Shown: piece by piece, positions 7,014 through 15,389 of the stretch | Layout: every line of letters begins with the position of its first letter | Numbering within the stretch: position 1 is the stretch's first letter | Assembly: GCA_964519355.1 (NCBI GenBank) | Contig: CAZFJW010000025.1 | Location: forward strand, 1 to 17,446 | DNA: 17,446 nucleotides | Direction: 5' to 3' | DNA from: CAZBEA01 sp964519355 | Lineage (GTDB): Bacteria > Patescibacteriota > Microgenomatia > Levybacterales > GWA1-39-11 | Position numbers and translations under genes: made by a program | Notes under the pieces: model-generated | What the model was told of the DNA's origin: nothing | The model's database searches: none | Seen by the model: the letters and a program-made list of their open reading frames with translations, nothing else

Positions 7014-8173
7014 ACTTTTGAAAGATTTAACCCAATCTTCTCCCACGAATAATTTTTCTCTACTATTTTACGTGATTGTAAAACAGGCCTTGAAACATCT
7101 AATTTCCCCTCAAGTATTGAAATAAGTGTATTTTTCATTTCTTCAAATGTTTCAACGGGAAAATAATCCCCACCAGATATTCCTTCAATATTTGTTATTT
7201 TATCAGGAAAAGCAACAAGAGGTACTCCATAAGCCATCGCCTCAAGAACTTTAAAGTTAGTGCCTCCTCCAAATCGTATTGGGAAAATAAATGCACGGGC
7301 GCTCTGGTATACCTGAGCAAGATCTTCAACAAAATTGTAAATCTCAACTCTTTTATCATTAGTGAATGACAGCTTTAGTCCGGCGTCCTTACCAACTATG
7401 ACAAGAGTTGCATTTGGTATTTTAAGAAATACCTCACGATAGAAATCTTCAATTGCCTTAATATTTGGGAAATAAGAAAAATTTCCTACAAAAAGAATTT
7501 TGTTCGATGATGTTTTTTTAACTAGCTGAATTATTTTTGTATCAATTCCATTATCCACAACCGTTATTGGTGTTTTTGTAATCCTGGACAATTTTTGCTT
7601 GTCTTCTTGTGAAACCGTCAAACATATATCTGCTACATCACTCATTTTCTTTTCTTCCTCTAATATCCTTTTCACTTGATATGAGTATAATGGTTTTTGC
7701 AGAAATGGAACAGAATTCTCGACATACTCTCTGTAAAGCATATGTTCAACATTTTCTGATCCATAGATTTGTCTAATGCCCATTTCTTTCTTTTTTTTGG
7801 AAAGGTAAAACCCCGTATAAAATGACTCTGCGTGAAGAATCGAAATTTCGTTCACTCTCAAATAATCTTCTAATTTTTCATCAATTTCTGATGAATAGTA
7901 AAGAGATTTAAAAATAGACTGTTGAGGTTTTTGGATTACTTTTTTAAGAATTTGTATTTTTTTTGCGGCGGGCCTCTCAAAAAGTGTACTGTTTTCAACT
8001 CCTATTTTTTTTAGCTCCTCCTTATATACTTCTTTGAACCCTGAACGTATAAAAGAAAACAGATGTAATTCTACATCGCTACTTGCATACTTAAGCATAT
8101 GATATGCTCTATTTTTCCCACCGCTTGTAATCGGATATGGAAAATCGTATGTAAAAAATAATACTTTTCTCAT
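6998..8173 (-). CDS. GT4 glycosyltransferase lacking the first E-x7-E glutamate
   Basis: This is a 391-residue GT-B protein. The N-domain starts MRKVLFFTYDFPYP with a glycine loop ITSGGKNRAY (15-24). SENVEHMLYREY (139-150) is typical of a GT4 subgroup acting in exopolysaccharide assembly. The C-domain begins KILFVGNFSYFPN (225-237). The donor site is FGGGTNFKVLEAMAYG (301-316): E311 is the second glutamate of E-x7-E, while the first position is occupied by G303. The same substitution recurs in GT4 enzymes with a GxGT-KxLEAM block, so it does not imply inactivity. The start overlaps the GT39-like gene by 4 bp (ATGA) and the 3' end overlaps the GT2 gene by 16 bp. Donor and acceptor are unknown. 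Confidence 0.9.
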   Translation of the reverse strand: MRKVLFFTYDFPYPITSGGKNRAYHMLKYASSDVELHLFSFIRSGFKEVYKEELKKIGVENSTLFERPAAKKIQILKKVIQKPQQSIFKSLYYSSEIDEKLEDYLRVNEISILHAESFYTGFYLSKKKKEMGIRQIYGSENVEHMLYREYVENSVPFLQKPLYSYQVKRILEEEKKMSDVADICLTVSQEDKQKLSRITKTPITVVDNGIDTKIIQLVKKTSSNKILFVGNFSYFPNIKAIEDFYREVFLKIPNATLVIVGKDAGLKLSFTNDKRVEIYNFVEDLAQVYQSARAFIFPIRFGGGTNFKVLEAMAYGVPLVAFPDKITNIEGISGGDYFPVETFEEMKNTLISILEGKLDVSRPVLQSRKIVEKNYSWEKIGLNLSKVWQNL

Positions 8174-9600
8174 TGTCTAATATCCAAAATAAGATATTCA
8201 GGAGATGAATCAACTATCTTATACTGAGTTCCAAACCCTTTAAAATCGTTCTCTGTGGGACCAGCGATCACAAGATGCGTGGCTCCCATTTTAATCATTT
8301 CTTCGATTGGCTGTTGAAAAGCTGGCCAACCAGGTCTATTTATGTAATACAAAAAAGATGAATCTCCGTCAAATGGAGCAATAACTCTTGCATCCGTTGG
8401 CAGTATCTCGTCTGCTCTTTGCCCAGCATGTACAAAAGCAATATTGTTGATATTAAAATAATCTCGCACGTAATACCAAGAAAATGCAAAGCTCATGATG
8501 GTAATTAGTAAAACAAACCCAATTCCAACATATTTTTTTTGCTGATCAATTATGAAGCTTGCACCCCTCCCCAGCGTAATTGCAATAATGGGTAGCAGGA
8601 AAATCTGATAATAGTCGTGTTGAACATTTCCCCTTGCAATAATAGAAACATAAAGCATTGCTGAAAGTATAAAAGAATAAAAGAGAATATTCCTTTTACC
8701 ATTAATTAGTAGCCCCAGCATGAGAAGACTTGAACCAAAATACCCAAGAATTAGCTTCCCAATTCTTTCTCCAAATATCCAGTAGAAAAATGCTCCCTTA
8801 AAACGAATGTTTCCTTCATTAAAAAGCCAACTTGATACTGGAATCCCCTCCGGGTAATTACCAATCCATTTTCTCCATAAAAGAAGCGGGACAATACACG
8901 CAATTCCAAAAGCAATCAATTCCACCTTCTTTACAAACTTTAATCCGTACTTTAAATACAACATGACAACAAAGACGGGCAGGAAAAAAACAGTATATGG
9001 TTTTGCTAAAAAAGACAGTGATACAAAAATAAATGAAAGAACAATCCATGCAATTTTATTTTTCCCTTCTAAATATCTATCGAATGCATAAATTCCAGCA
9101 ATGATAAAAGATATCATAAGTGGATCAGGAAGAATGGTTCTAGAATAATAAATTCCAAAAGGTAAAAAGAGATAATAAAATAATGCAAAAAATCCAGCCT
9201 TACTGCCAAAGTGTTTTTTGGAAAATAAATACAAAAAGAATGCGCCAGCCAAATACAAAATACTAACTATCAGCCTTCCCCAGACTTCAAGGCTCAACTT
9301 CGGCAAGAGCAAAAAAGCTCCAGCCTGAAAAACATTTAATATTGGGAATTCAACCATGCGATATCCATTTGGATTGTCTTTGCCCGACTGAATATTTGAA
9401 ATGTCAAAATATTTTGGATGAAGAATATCAATTCCATCTTCAACAAATCTTTTTGACACTGCAGATGTATCTGCCTGTCTCCATGCATGCCAATCAGCGA
9501 TTGGATTTTCAATTCGGTACAACCTTACAACAAAAGCTAAAGAGAACAGTACAACAATCAAAAGTCCTGCAGAATTTTTGGGGAACAATCTTTTAGTCAT
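8170..9600 (-). CDS. GT39/ArnT-like polytopic membrane glycosyltransferase
   Basis: This is a 476-residue membrane protein with about ten or more hydrophobic helices, starting with residues 11-27. Its first extracytoplasmic loop carries DWHAWRQADT (36-45) and VEFP (83-86), and the next conserved block is YSRTILPDP (152-160). HDYYQIFLLP (328-337) is another family block. These fit the PMT_2/GT39 GT-C group, which transfers sugars from polyprenyl-phosphate donors on the outer face of the membrane. The C-terminal ~95 residues (about 380-476) form a soluble tail. The ATG at 9598-9600 overlaps the end of the fusion gene by 8 bp and the 3' end overlaps the next GT4 by 4 bp. Whether its acceptor is protein, lipid or glycan cannot be told from the sequence. 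Confidence 0.88.
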   Translation of the reverse strand: MTKRLFPKNSAGLLIVVLFSLAFVVRLYRIENPIADWHAWRQADTSAVSKRFVEDGIDILHPKYFDISNIQSGKDNPNGYRMVEFPILNVFQAGAFLLLPKLSLEVWGRLIVSILYLAGAFFLYLFSKKHFGSKAGFFALFYYLFLPFGIYYSRTILPDPLMISFIIAGIYAFDRYLEGKNKIAWIVLSFIFVSLSFLAKPYTVFFLPVFVVMLYLKYGLKFVKKVELIAFGIACIVPLLLWRKWIGNYPEGIPVSSWLFNEGNIRFKGAFFYWIFGERIGKLILGYFGSSLLMLGLLINGKRNILFYSFILSAMLYVSIIARGNVQHDYYQIFLLPIIAITLGRGASFIIDQQKKYVGIGFVLLITIMSFAFSWYYVRDYFNINNIAFVHAGQRADEILPTDARVIAPFDGDSSFLYYINRPGWPAFQQPIEEMIKMGATHLVIAGPTENDFKGFGTQYKIVDSSPEYLILDIRQ

Positions 9601-12600
9601 TATTTTTAGTCACATCAGATAATAATACGTTTTTTACACTGCCATCTGATTGAAACTCAAACACCCAAGTGTTGGGTGACTTATAAATAGTTGTGTCTAT
9701 ATCACTCAACGAGGGCACTCTATTAACCACGACATCTTTGTTTTGAAATGCAAACCACAATGCATCTTCAATTCCAACCGGGAAAACCCATGCGTTATTG
9801 TTTTTGACCGGAACATTTGCAAAATAAAAGACAACATTTTCATTAGACCATGCATCCTCATAAAGCGCATCAATTGAAATTAAAAATTTTTCAACCTTCT
9901 CACCCGCACCATTCCATTCAATCACTGCCTGCTGGGCCTGAACTATATGAATAAGTGTAAAAACTGAAAAGAAGAGTGCAATTACAAGAACAGCAGTAGT
10001 TCTCCCAAACACTTTAAGATATTCATACAATTTTTGTCCCAACAGAACACATATCATAATTAGCCCAAAACTTGAAAGATAAGAATATCTAAATGCTATA
10101 TTGCCCAAACCTAAAAAGGGCAGAAGACATATTACAAAAAAGAGTGAAGAAAATATAATTATTTTTTTCTCATGATTTGAAAAAACCCTACTAATAAATC
10201 GCAAGATCATATAAAAGAACCCCACAATAACCAGTCCTAAAATAGATCCTGCCATGATGTTTGACCTGGTAAATTGACGAAGGAGTTCGTATGCTGGGTA
10301 TGAGAGTGGTCCGAACACAGTTATGCAAACATACCCGATAATGTTGCCGACAATGTTGAACGGAAATTTTATAATATCGTAGCTGTAATCTCCATTAAAC
10401 CAATGGGAATCAGAAAGTAATCGTATCAAAAGATATGCAACCGTAGGAATAAACAATAGGTAATACATTTTAGTTTTTATCATACTTACTATCTGTTTTT
10501 TTGAGATTTGTGATTGAAAAAGAACATACGCCAATGCAAGAATTGGAGCGACAATTCCAAGTTCATGGAATGTTACAGCTGCCAAAAATGAAACCAAACT
10601 CAAGATAAAAAATAATACCTTCTTCTTTTCATACCACTTTATAAATGCATAAAGACCAAGCATCATAAAAAGTGCATTAAAAATGTGTCCTATCCCTGAG
10701 ACCCACAATACCACCTCCATATACCCGCTAATCACAAGGAAAATGCAAGCTGAAATTGAGGCGAGAAGGTCATTTTTTACAATTTTCCTTGCAAGAAGAT
10801 ATAAAAGCGAAACTACTCCAAAATGTGCAACTATAGATACTGCGTGATATGTAACTTGATTGAGCCAAAACGCTTTATACATAAATAAGAAAAATATTTT
10901 GCTTCCTGGTCTATAAAAAAAGCCATCGGAATTAAGGAAATAATTTACTATTTGCTGCGGAATTGAACACTCAGGACCACACTGACTTGCCCATCGAAAC
11001 CAAGTAAAATCATCCCCAATAAAATAACCGTTAAGGGCCGTAGAGTAAATAACTAAAGTAAGTAAAAATAAGTAACATAAAACTGCATAGGAAGAAGAGA
11101 AAATCTTTACTATTTCTTTCCTAATAAAGAATTCTTTTTGTTGATAAAGAGACAGTCCGCCCACGACAACACCAGTAGTAATCCAAAGCACAAATGCGAC
11201 TTTTGAGGCCTCGAATACATCTATTAATATTGCATTCAACGACAATCCAATAACTCCTGCAGCAAAACCCAAAACAAAACTTCGAACTATCTTTGATTCT
11301 ATAAAGGGAAGCTGTCTTTTTATATAAATCCCGAGAATCATCAAAATAATGACAAATGCTCCCATACCTAAAAGGCCTGTTTCGCCAAGCATTCTGAAGT
11401 AATTATTATCAACAGCCAGACTGACCGAACCGTACCCGCTCCCAAAGAATAGATTACGATAAAAAGCTTCAAGAGCATTCGGCCATTCACCTTGAAACCT
11501 CGTCGTGAACGATATGTCATACGCTGATGCAGCTTTTACAAGATACCTTCCTTGTCGGATTTCAATAGCAGAAGCGGTTGCTGAATCTTTAGCAGGAAAT
11601 TCATACGCATAAAGACCAAGACGCTGCTTAACAGGAGAAAGCGAAAGATTAATATAGCTGCTTCCTTGTGGCAATATTTCGCCATTAGAAACACTTTCTG
11701 CTTGTATAACTGGGACCTCTATTGGAAGCCGATAGCTAGCAAGATGAAGTGGAATATTATTCTGAATTGCGTATTTTATTTGCTCTGGGGTAGCCTCTGA
11801 ACTTGCCTCTTGATCATTCTTTAGATTCAGTATAATTTTGTCATACAAAAAATCTCTTGACCTAAACTGAGCATGTCCAAGCGCCCCTCCGCTCTCTGCA
11901 TCAACAAGCACATCAATTTTTTCTACTGTATTACTAAACCTAGACAATAATGATGATTGTGAGTAAAGAAAAACCCCTCCTGCAAAAAGTGCTAACGGTA
12001 TAGCGCCCAAAAGTAACTTTTTTTTCTGGAAAAGAATCACAAAAAATAATGCAACAAACATAACAAAAAATGAGACTCGAGAAACAGTCATAAAAAGCAA
12101 TATCACGCCAAGAAACGATAGTCCTAGAAGTAAAAGCTTTATAAAAATATTTCGAAATCCGAAAAACGCAAGGCTAACAACGATTGGTATCATTAATACT
12201 AAATATGCTGCCAAATCGTAATGACCGGCAAATGTTGAGGGAATTCTGTTCTGGTTGGAAATGATAATGGGTATGCCCTTGGCATATTCCTCATTCATCG
12301 TAAGATATGCTGGAAAAGAAAAAAGTCTTTGTCCGAATCCATAAAAAATAACCCCGATAAGGGTGGCCATCATCGTCCATATTGCAACTAAAACATATTT
12401 TTTACTTCCTACCGCTGAAAATGCTACGAAAAACAAACTTAAATATTCAATATGCCTAATGTATGAAAGCAATGCCACATTAGGAAAAACATTTGCAACT
12501 TGAGGAAAAATTATTACAATTCCATGAATTGTTCCAATTGCACCCACAAGCCAATATATGAGAATCGGAATAGTTAGTGGCGTTTTGAGTGTTACCTTCT

Positions 12601-12787
12601 TTAATAGCAGAAGAACTATCCAGAAAAAAAGAGAAAACAACACAATAAAATCCTCTATCCGGATATATACCCATGTATTCCGAATATCAATAAGCGGAAG
12701 TTTGGGATATAGGGGAATAAAGAAAATAAGGAAGAGCGTAAGAATTCCAAGCGTTTTGGCTGACAGAATATTTTTAATTTTTTTCAT
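9593..12787 (-). CDS. Fusion of an O-antigen ligase/polymerase-like module with a GT-C-like membrane module
   Basis: A single uninterrupted frame of 1064 residues, roughly twice the length of either family alone. Residues 1-545 resemble the Wzy_C/WaaL O-antigen ligase group: STFAGHYDLAAYLVLMIPI (184-202), TVSRVSFF (234-241), a large extracytoplasmic loop (about 275-445) and GSGYGS (449-454), then VDNNYFRMLGETGLLG (459-474), where an aspartate precedes the asparagine instead of the usual histidine. Residues about 565-950 form a second multi-helix module with GYFIGDDF (587-594), an acidic DD loop after the first helix as in GT-C glycosyltransferases. A soluble tail follows at 950-1064. By family, the first module would polymerise or ligate lipid-linked glycans and the second would transfer a sugar from a polyprenyl donor. 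The gene overlaps both neighbours (4 bp with the GT2, 8 bp with the GT39-like gene). Module one is well supported; module two rests on topology and the DD loop. Confidence 0.85.
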   Translation of the reverse strand: MKKIKNILSAKTLGILTLFLIFFIPLYPKLPLIDIRNTWVYIRIEDFIVLFSLFFWIVLLLLKKVTLKTPLTIPILIYWLVGAIGTIHGIVIIFPQVANVFPNVALLSYIRHIEYLSLFFVAFSAVGSKKYVLVAIWTMMATLIGVIFYGFGQRLFSFPAYLTMNEEYAKGIPIIISNQNRIPSTFAGHYDLAAYLVLMIPIVVSLAFFGFRNIFIKLLLLGLSFLGVILLFMTVSRVSFFVMFVALFFVILFQKKKLLLGAIPLALFAGGVFLYSQSSLLSRFSNTVEKIDVLVDAESGGALGHAQFRSRDFLYDKIILNLKNDQEASSEATPEQIKYAIQNNIPLHLASYRLPIEVPVIQAESVSNGEILPQGSSYINLSLSPVKQRLGLYAYEFPAKDSATASAIEIRQGRYLVKAASAYDISFTTRFQGEWPNALEAFYRNLFFGSGYGSVSLAVDNNYFRMLGETGLLGMGAFVIILMILGIYIKRQLPFIESKIVRSFVLGFAAGVIGLSLNAILIDVFEASKVAFVLWITTGVVVGGLSLYQQKEFFIRKEIVKIFSSSYAVLCYLFLLTLVIYSTALNGYFIGDDFTWFRWASQCGPECSIPQQIVNYFLNSDGFFYRPGSKIFFLFMYKAFWLNQVTYHAVSIVAHFGVVSLLYLLARKIVKNDLLASISACIFLVISGYMEVVLWVSGIGHIFNALFMMLGLYAFIKWYEKKKVLFFILSLVSFLAAVTFHELGIVAPILALAYVLFQSQISKKQIVSMIKTKMYYLLFIPTVAYLLIRLLSDSHWFNGDYSYDIIKFPFNIVGNIIGYVCITVFGPLSYPAYELLRQFTRSNIMAGSILGLVIVGFFYMILRFISRVFSNHEKKIIIFSSLFFVICLLPFLGLGNIAFRYSYLSSFGLIMICVLLGQKLYEYLKVFGRTTAVLVIALFFSVFTLIHIVQAQQAVIEWNGAGEKVEKFLISIDALYEDAWSNENVVFYFANVPVKNNNAWVFPVGIEDALWFAFQNKDVVVNRVPSLSDIDTTIYKSPNTWVFEFQSDGSVKNVLLSDVTKNND

Positions 12788-13671
12788 CCTATGGCATGTA
12801 TTGTTTTTCTGTAAATAGATATTTTTGTTTTATTGAAAAATAGTGCGCCGACTATTATTCCCAAGATTGACTTTACAAACAGAATCAATTGTACAAGAAA
12901 CAATACCATCTGTGAACTGTGTTTTTTATGAAACAGGTAAATACCTTTAAAAATATTCACGTATGCAAATGCAGAGCTACTGCTTCCTTGACCTTTATGT
13001 CTTACCCTAAGTGTGGGGAAGAAAAAAACTTGATCTTTATTTTTTTTCACTCTGAAACACAATTCCATATCCTCAACATACATAAAAAATTTCGGATCAA
13101 AACCTCCAATTTTTTTAAAATACTCTGTGTCTACCATCATGCTCCCCCCACTGACGAAATCGACTCTTTGAATTTTACGAGGAGAAAATCTCAGCCTAAA
13201 TACCGCCTCAAGTCCCAGCATCCATAATATTAACCTTAGTGGAGTTAAAAATTTTCCAGCTGAAAGCTCACTTTTATTTGAATAGTCAATCATTTTTGCA
13301 CCTGTGATTTTTGCTTTTGGATTTTTTTCCATAAAATCAGCCATTTTAAATAAATCTCTATTGACAATTTGAGCGTCAGGATTCAAGAATATTGTAAACT
13401 TTCCGTGAGCATGCGTCATTCCCTGATTTATCCCTTTTGCAAATCCAAGATTAGAACCATTCTGGAAAAACGAAATATTGCATTCTTTGTTTGTTTGAAT
13501 AAATGAACGTGTCAATTTCTCTGTATCATCAATAGAGTTATTATCTACAACTACTACCTCTAAGCTTCTATTTTTTAACTCTTTTTTATACAAATGCACT
13601 ATGCTTTGCAAACACTCTAAAATATATTGAGAAGAATTGAATGTTAGAATTAAAATTGAAAGTTCTTGCAT
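12784..13671 (-). CDS. GT2 family glycosyltransferase
   Basis: This 295-residue GT-A enzyme starts MQELSILILTFNS, with VVDNNSIDDT (41-50), NLGFAKGIN (74-82), the nucleotide/metal site LNPDA (96-100) and a late acidic motif VEDMELCFR (199-207) containing E200/D201. HKGQGSSSS (225-233) is a family block after the catalytic core. A hydrophobic segment at about 254-279 could anchor the C-terminus in the membrane. The architecture matches rhamnosyltransferase-like GT2 enzymes of O-antigen and rhamnan clusters, but the sugar is not determined. The start lies 6 bp after the acyltransferase stop with no Shine-Dalgarno sequence, and its stop overlaps the start of the fusion gene by 4 bp (ATGA), consistent with coupled translation. 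Confidence 0.92.
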   Translation of the reverse strand: MQELSILILTFNSSQYILECLQSIVHLYKKELKNRSLEVVVVDNNSIDDTEKLTRSFIQTNKECNISFFQNGSNLGFAKGINQGMTHAHGKFTIFLNPDAQIVNRDLFKMADFMEKNPKAKITGAKMIDYSNKSELSAGKFLTPLRLILWMLGLEAVFRLRFSPRKIQRVDFVSGGSMMVDTEYFKKIGGFDPKFFMYVEDMELCFRVKKNKDQVFFFPTLRVRHKGQGSSSSAFAYVNIFKGIYLFHKKHSSQMVLFLVQLILFVKSILGIIVGALFFNKTKISIYRKTIHAIG

Positions 13672-13677
13672 TATGAA

Positions 13678-14244
13678 CTAGACAAACCAAGCAGCGCGGC
13701 CAAGTTTGTAATTTGGGCTTTTATTTTTTCTCTCACCAATCACTACTGCTGGAACTCCGCCTACTATTTTAAATTCATCAACATCACGAGTTACAACAGC
13801 TCCTGCACCAATAACTGCTCCCTTCCCAACCTTAACACCAGGTAAAATTATTGCGCGCGGACCTACAAAAACATAATCACCAATCTCCACGTCCTCCAAA
13901 ATTACCTTCTCCGGATCTGCAAAATCTGATTCGTTAATATTATGCTGAGAGTTATACACCATAACCTCAGATGCAAAATCAACATGATCACCAATAACAA
14001 GCCGAGCCCTTCCATCAAGAACGACACCCTCGCCAATAATCGAATCTTTTCCAATTGAAATATTATGAGAGTTGTAAAACCGAGCGCCTGTATGAATTGT
14101 TGAGCCATTTCCAATTTTCATACCTGCTATCCTATAAAAAAATCTCCGAATATGATGAGAAGGAATAAACCCAATATAAATCAGGAACATATTTTCAAGC
14201 TCCAGAATTATTGTATTTATTCTTCTTAATATCTTTTTAGTCAT
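13678..14244 (-). CDS. Left-handed beta-helix (hexapeptide repeat) acyltransferase, probably sugar O-acetyltransferase
   Basis: This 188-residue protein has an N-terminal partly hydrophobic helix region (about 10-40) and then hexapeptide repeats: IGNGSTI (44-50), ISIGKDSIIGEGVV (62-75), LVIGDHVDFA (82-91), VEIGDYVFVGPRAI (119-132) and VKVGKGAVIGAGAVVTRDV (137-155). H101 in the loop YNSQHNI (97-103) is the likely catalytic histidine. The ending GGVPAVVIGERK (162-173) is typical of maltose/galactoside O-acetyltransferase relatives, which use acetyl-CoA to acetylate sugar hydroxyls. Within this operon, acetylation of a sugar in the lipid-linked glycan is the simplest role (inference). The start overlaps the upstream GT4 stop by 8 bp. 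Confidence 0.9.
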   Translation of the reverse strand: MTKKILRRINTIILELENMFLIYIGFIPSHHIRRFFYRIAGMKIGNGSTIHTGARFYNSHNISIGKDSIIGEGVVLDGRARLVIGDHVDFASEVMVYNSQHNINESDFADPEKVILEDVEIGDYVFVGPRAIILPGVKVGKGAVIGAGAVVTRDVDEFKIVGGVPAVVIGERKNKSPNYKLGRAAWFV

Positions 14245-15334
14245 TTTTTTGTACCTCTTTTTCCAAAATACTCAAAACCTCTTCAGCTGATTTTTTCCAG
14301 CTGAATTTTTTAATATGCACAAATCCCTTTTTTTTCATTTCCTCCCGAAGACCCTTATCTCCTACTACTTTATCAATTTTATGCGCTATATCATCAACAC
14401 TTGTCGGGTCAAAATACATTGCCGCTTCTCCACCCGCCTCAGGAAGACTCGAAACATTACTCGTAATAACGGGGCACCCGTATTGCATTGCTTCAAGAAT
14501 CGGCAGGCCAAAACCTTCATATAGACTTGGAAGAACATAACAAATTGCATTCTGATAAAACGCGGGCAAATCTTCATCCGGCACAAAATCCAAAAACTTT
14601 ACTCTTTCTTCGACTCCATACTTTTTGGGCGCAGCCAAAATTTCTTCATACTGCCACCCTTTTTTTCCAATAACGACAAGTGAAATTTTGTTATCTTTTA
14701 TTTTTGACATTGCCTCAATAAGCCTCACAAGGTTTTTTCTAGGCTGGAGAGTCCCAATATAAAGAATAAAGTCTTCCTGAATTTCGTATTTTGATGGAAT
14801 TTTATTCATTTTAGACACATGGATTTCCTTTATACCCGGATATACCACTTCTATTTTTTCTTCGGGAATTTTATAGTACTTTATTATATCATTCCTGCTT
14901 GAATTGCTAATAGTAATTATTTTTCTGGCCTTTTTAGTTGAATACTTTGTCCAATTGGTAAGTTTGTACAAATCTTTTTTCTTAAAAAGTTCAGGAAAAT
15001 GTATATACGAAAGATCCATTACTGAAACAACTGTAGGAACTGGAGACATTCGGGGCCCATAATGAGTTGTTGTGAAAAAAAGATCAATATCTCTTTTCCT
15101 AAAAAGTCTCAAAGGCAATCCAACTTGCGTCCATAACCTGGATGGCTTTACAACCTCATATTTGAAATGATCAGTTTGTAACGGAAGTGAATCAAGGGGA
15201 GATTTTTTTAAAAAAATTTTACAATTTATGTTTGATCCATAAGATTGGAAATATCTCAAGAGCTGATAAGAATATTCGGAGATTCCCACTCTTCTTTGGA
15301 CATTAGCTTCATTCCCGTCAATACCAATAACCAT
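14237..15334 (-). CDS. GT4 glycosyltransferase, MtfB-like; first gene of the operon
   Basis: The protein has 365 residues from the ATG at 15332-15334. A longer frame to 15421 exists, but its extra 29 residues have no family match and would run into the divergent gene. The chosen ATG also has an AGGA six bases upstream. The N-terminus is MVIGIDGNEANVQRRVGISEYSYQ (written here as MVIGIDGNEAN, 1-11, then VGISEYSYQ, 16-24). VMDLSYIHFP (105-114) and VVYPG (163-167) mark the end of the N-domain. The C-domain starts ILYIGTLQPRKN (190-201) and holds the E-x7-E pair E273/E281 in YEGFGLPILEA (272-282). The motifs are complete, so the enzyme is probably active. The truncated GT4 at the right edge shares its architecture and could be an older paralogue. 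Confidence 0.93.
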   Translation of the reverse strand: MVIGIDGNEANVQRRVGISEYSYQLLRYFQSYGSNINCKIFLKKSPLDSLPLQTDHFKYEVVKPSRLWTQVGLPLRLFRKRDIDLFFTTTHYGPRMSPVPTVVSVMDLSYIHFPELFKKKDLYKLTNWTKYSTKKARKIITISNSSRNDIIKYYKIPEEKIEVVYPGIKEIHVSKMNKIPSKYEIQEDFILYIGTLQPRKNLVRLIEAMSKIKDNKISLVVIGKKGWQYEEILAAPKKYGVEERVKFLDFVPDEDLPAFYQNAICYVLPSLYEGFGLPILEAMQYGCPVITSNVSSLPEAGGEAAMYFDPTSVDDIAHKIDKVVGDKGLREEMKKKGFVHIKKFSWKKSAEEVLSILEKEVQKND

Positions 15335-15337
15335 ATA

Positions 15338-15344
15338 CTTTCCT
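15338..15344 (-). promoter_or_regulatory. Shine-Dalgarno sequence fixing the start of the first operon gene
   Basis: On the minus strand AGGAAAG occupies 15338-15344, and its AGGA lies six bases before the ATG at 15332-15334. Most other genes here overlap their upstream neighbour and lack a recognisable ribosome site. A good site at this gene supports both the chosen start and its place at the head of the translationally coupled string. Confidence 0.6.
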
Positions 15345-15354
15345 ATGATACAAT
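15344..15354 (+). promoter_or_regulatory. Possible -10 elements for the plus-strand gene
   Basis: Overlapping TATGAT (15344-15349) and TACAAT (15349-15354) each match five of six -10 consensus bases. They sit 23-33 bp before the plus-strand ATG at 15378. I see no convincing -35 at 16-18 bp upstream, and the stretch is very AT-rich, so this is weak. The whole divergent spacer is only 43 bp (15335-15377), so any promoter for either gene must overlap it or the neighbouring coding sequence. Confidence 0.25.
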
Positions 15355-15367
15355 ATTTCACAGAATG

Positions 15368-15389
15368 AATCTTAAATATGTTTAAGATT
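15368..15389. repeat. Perfect palindrome with 9-bp arms around the plus-strand start codon
   Basis: The left arm AATCTTAAA (15368-15376) is exactly complementary to the right arm TTTAAGATT (15381-15389). The 4-base centre TATG (15377-15380) contains the ATG of the plus-strand gene. It could be an operator for a dimeric regulator controlling both divergent genes, or an mRNA hairpin presenting the start codon in its loop. Both readings are inference. The symmetry itself is visible directly. Confidence 0.7.

Noticed and set aside
15199..15232. T-run/A-run stretch resembling a rho-independent terminator
   Set aside because: It lies inside the conserved N-domain of the GT4 gene and has no GC-rich stem. 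Similar A/T runs are frequent in this AT-rich DNA.
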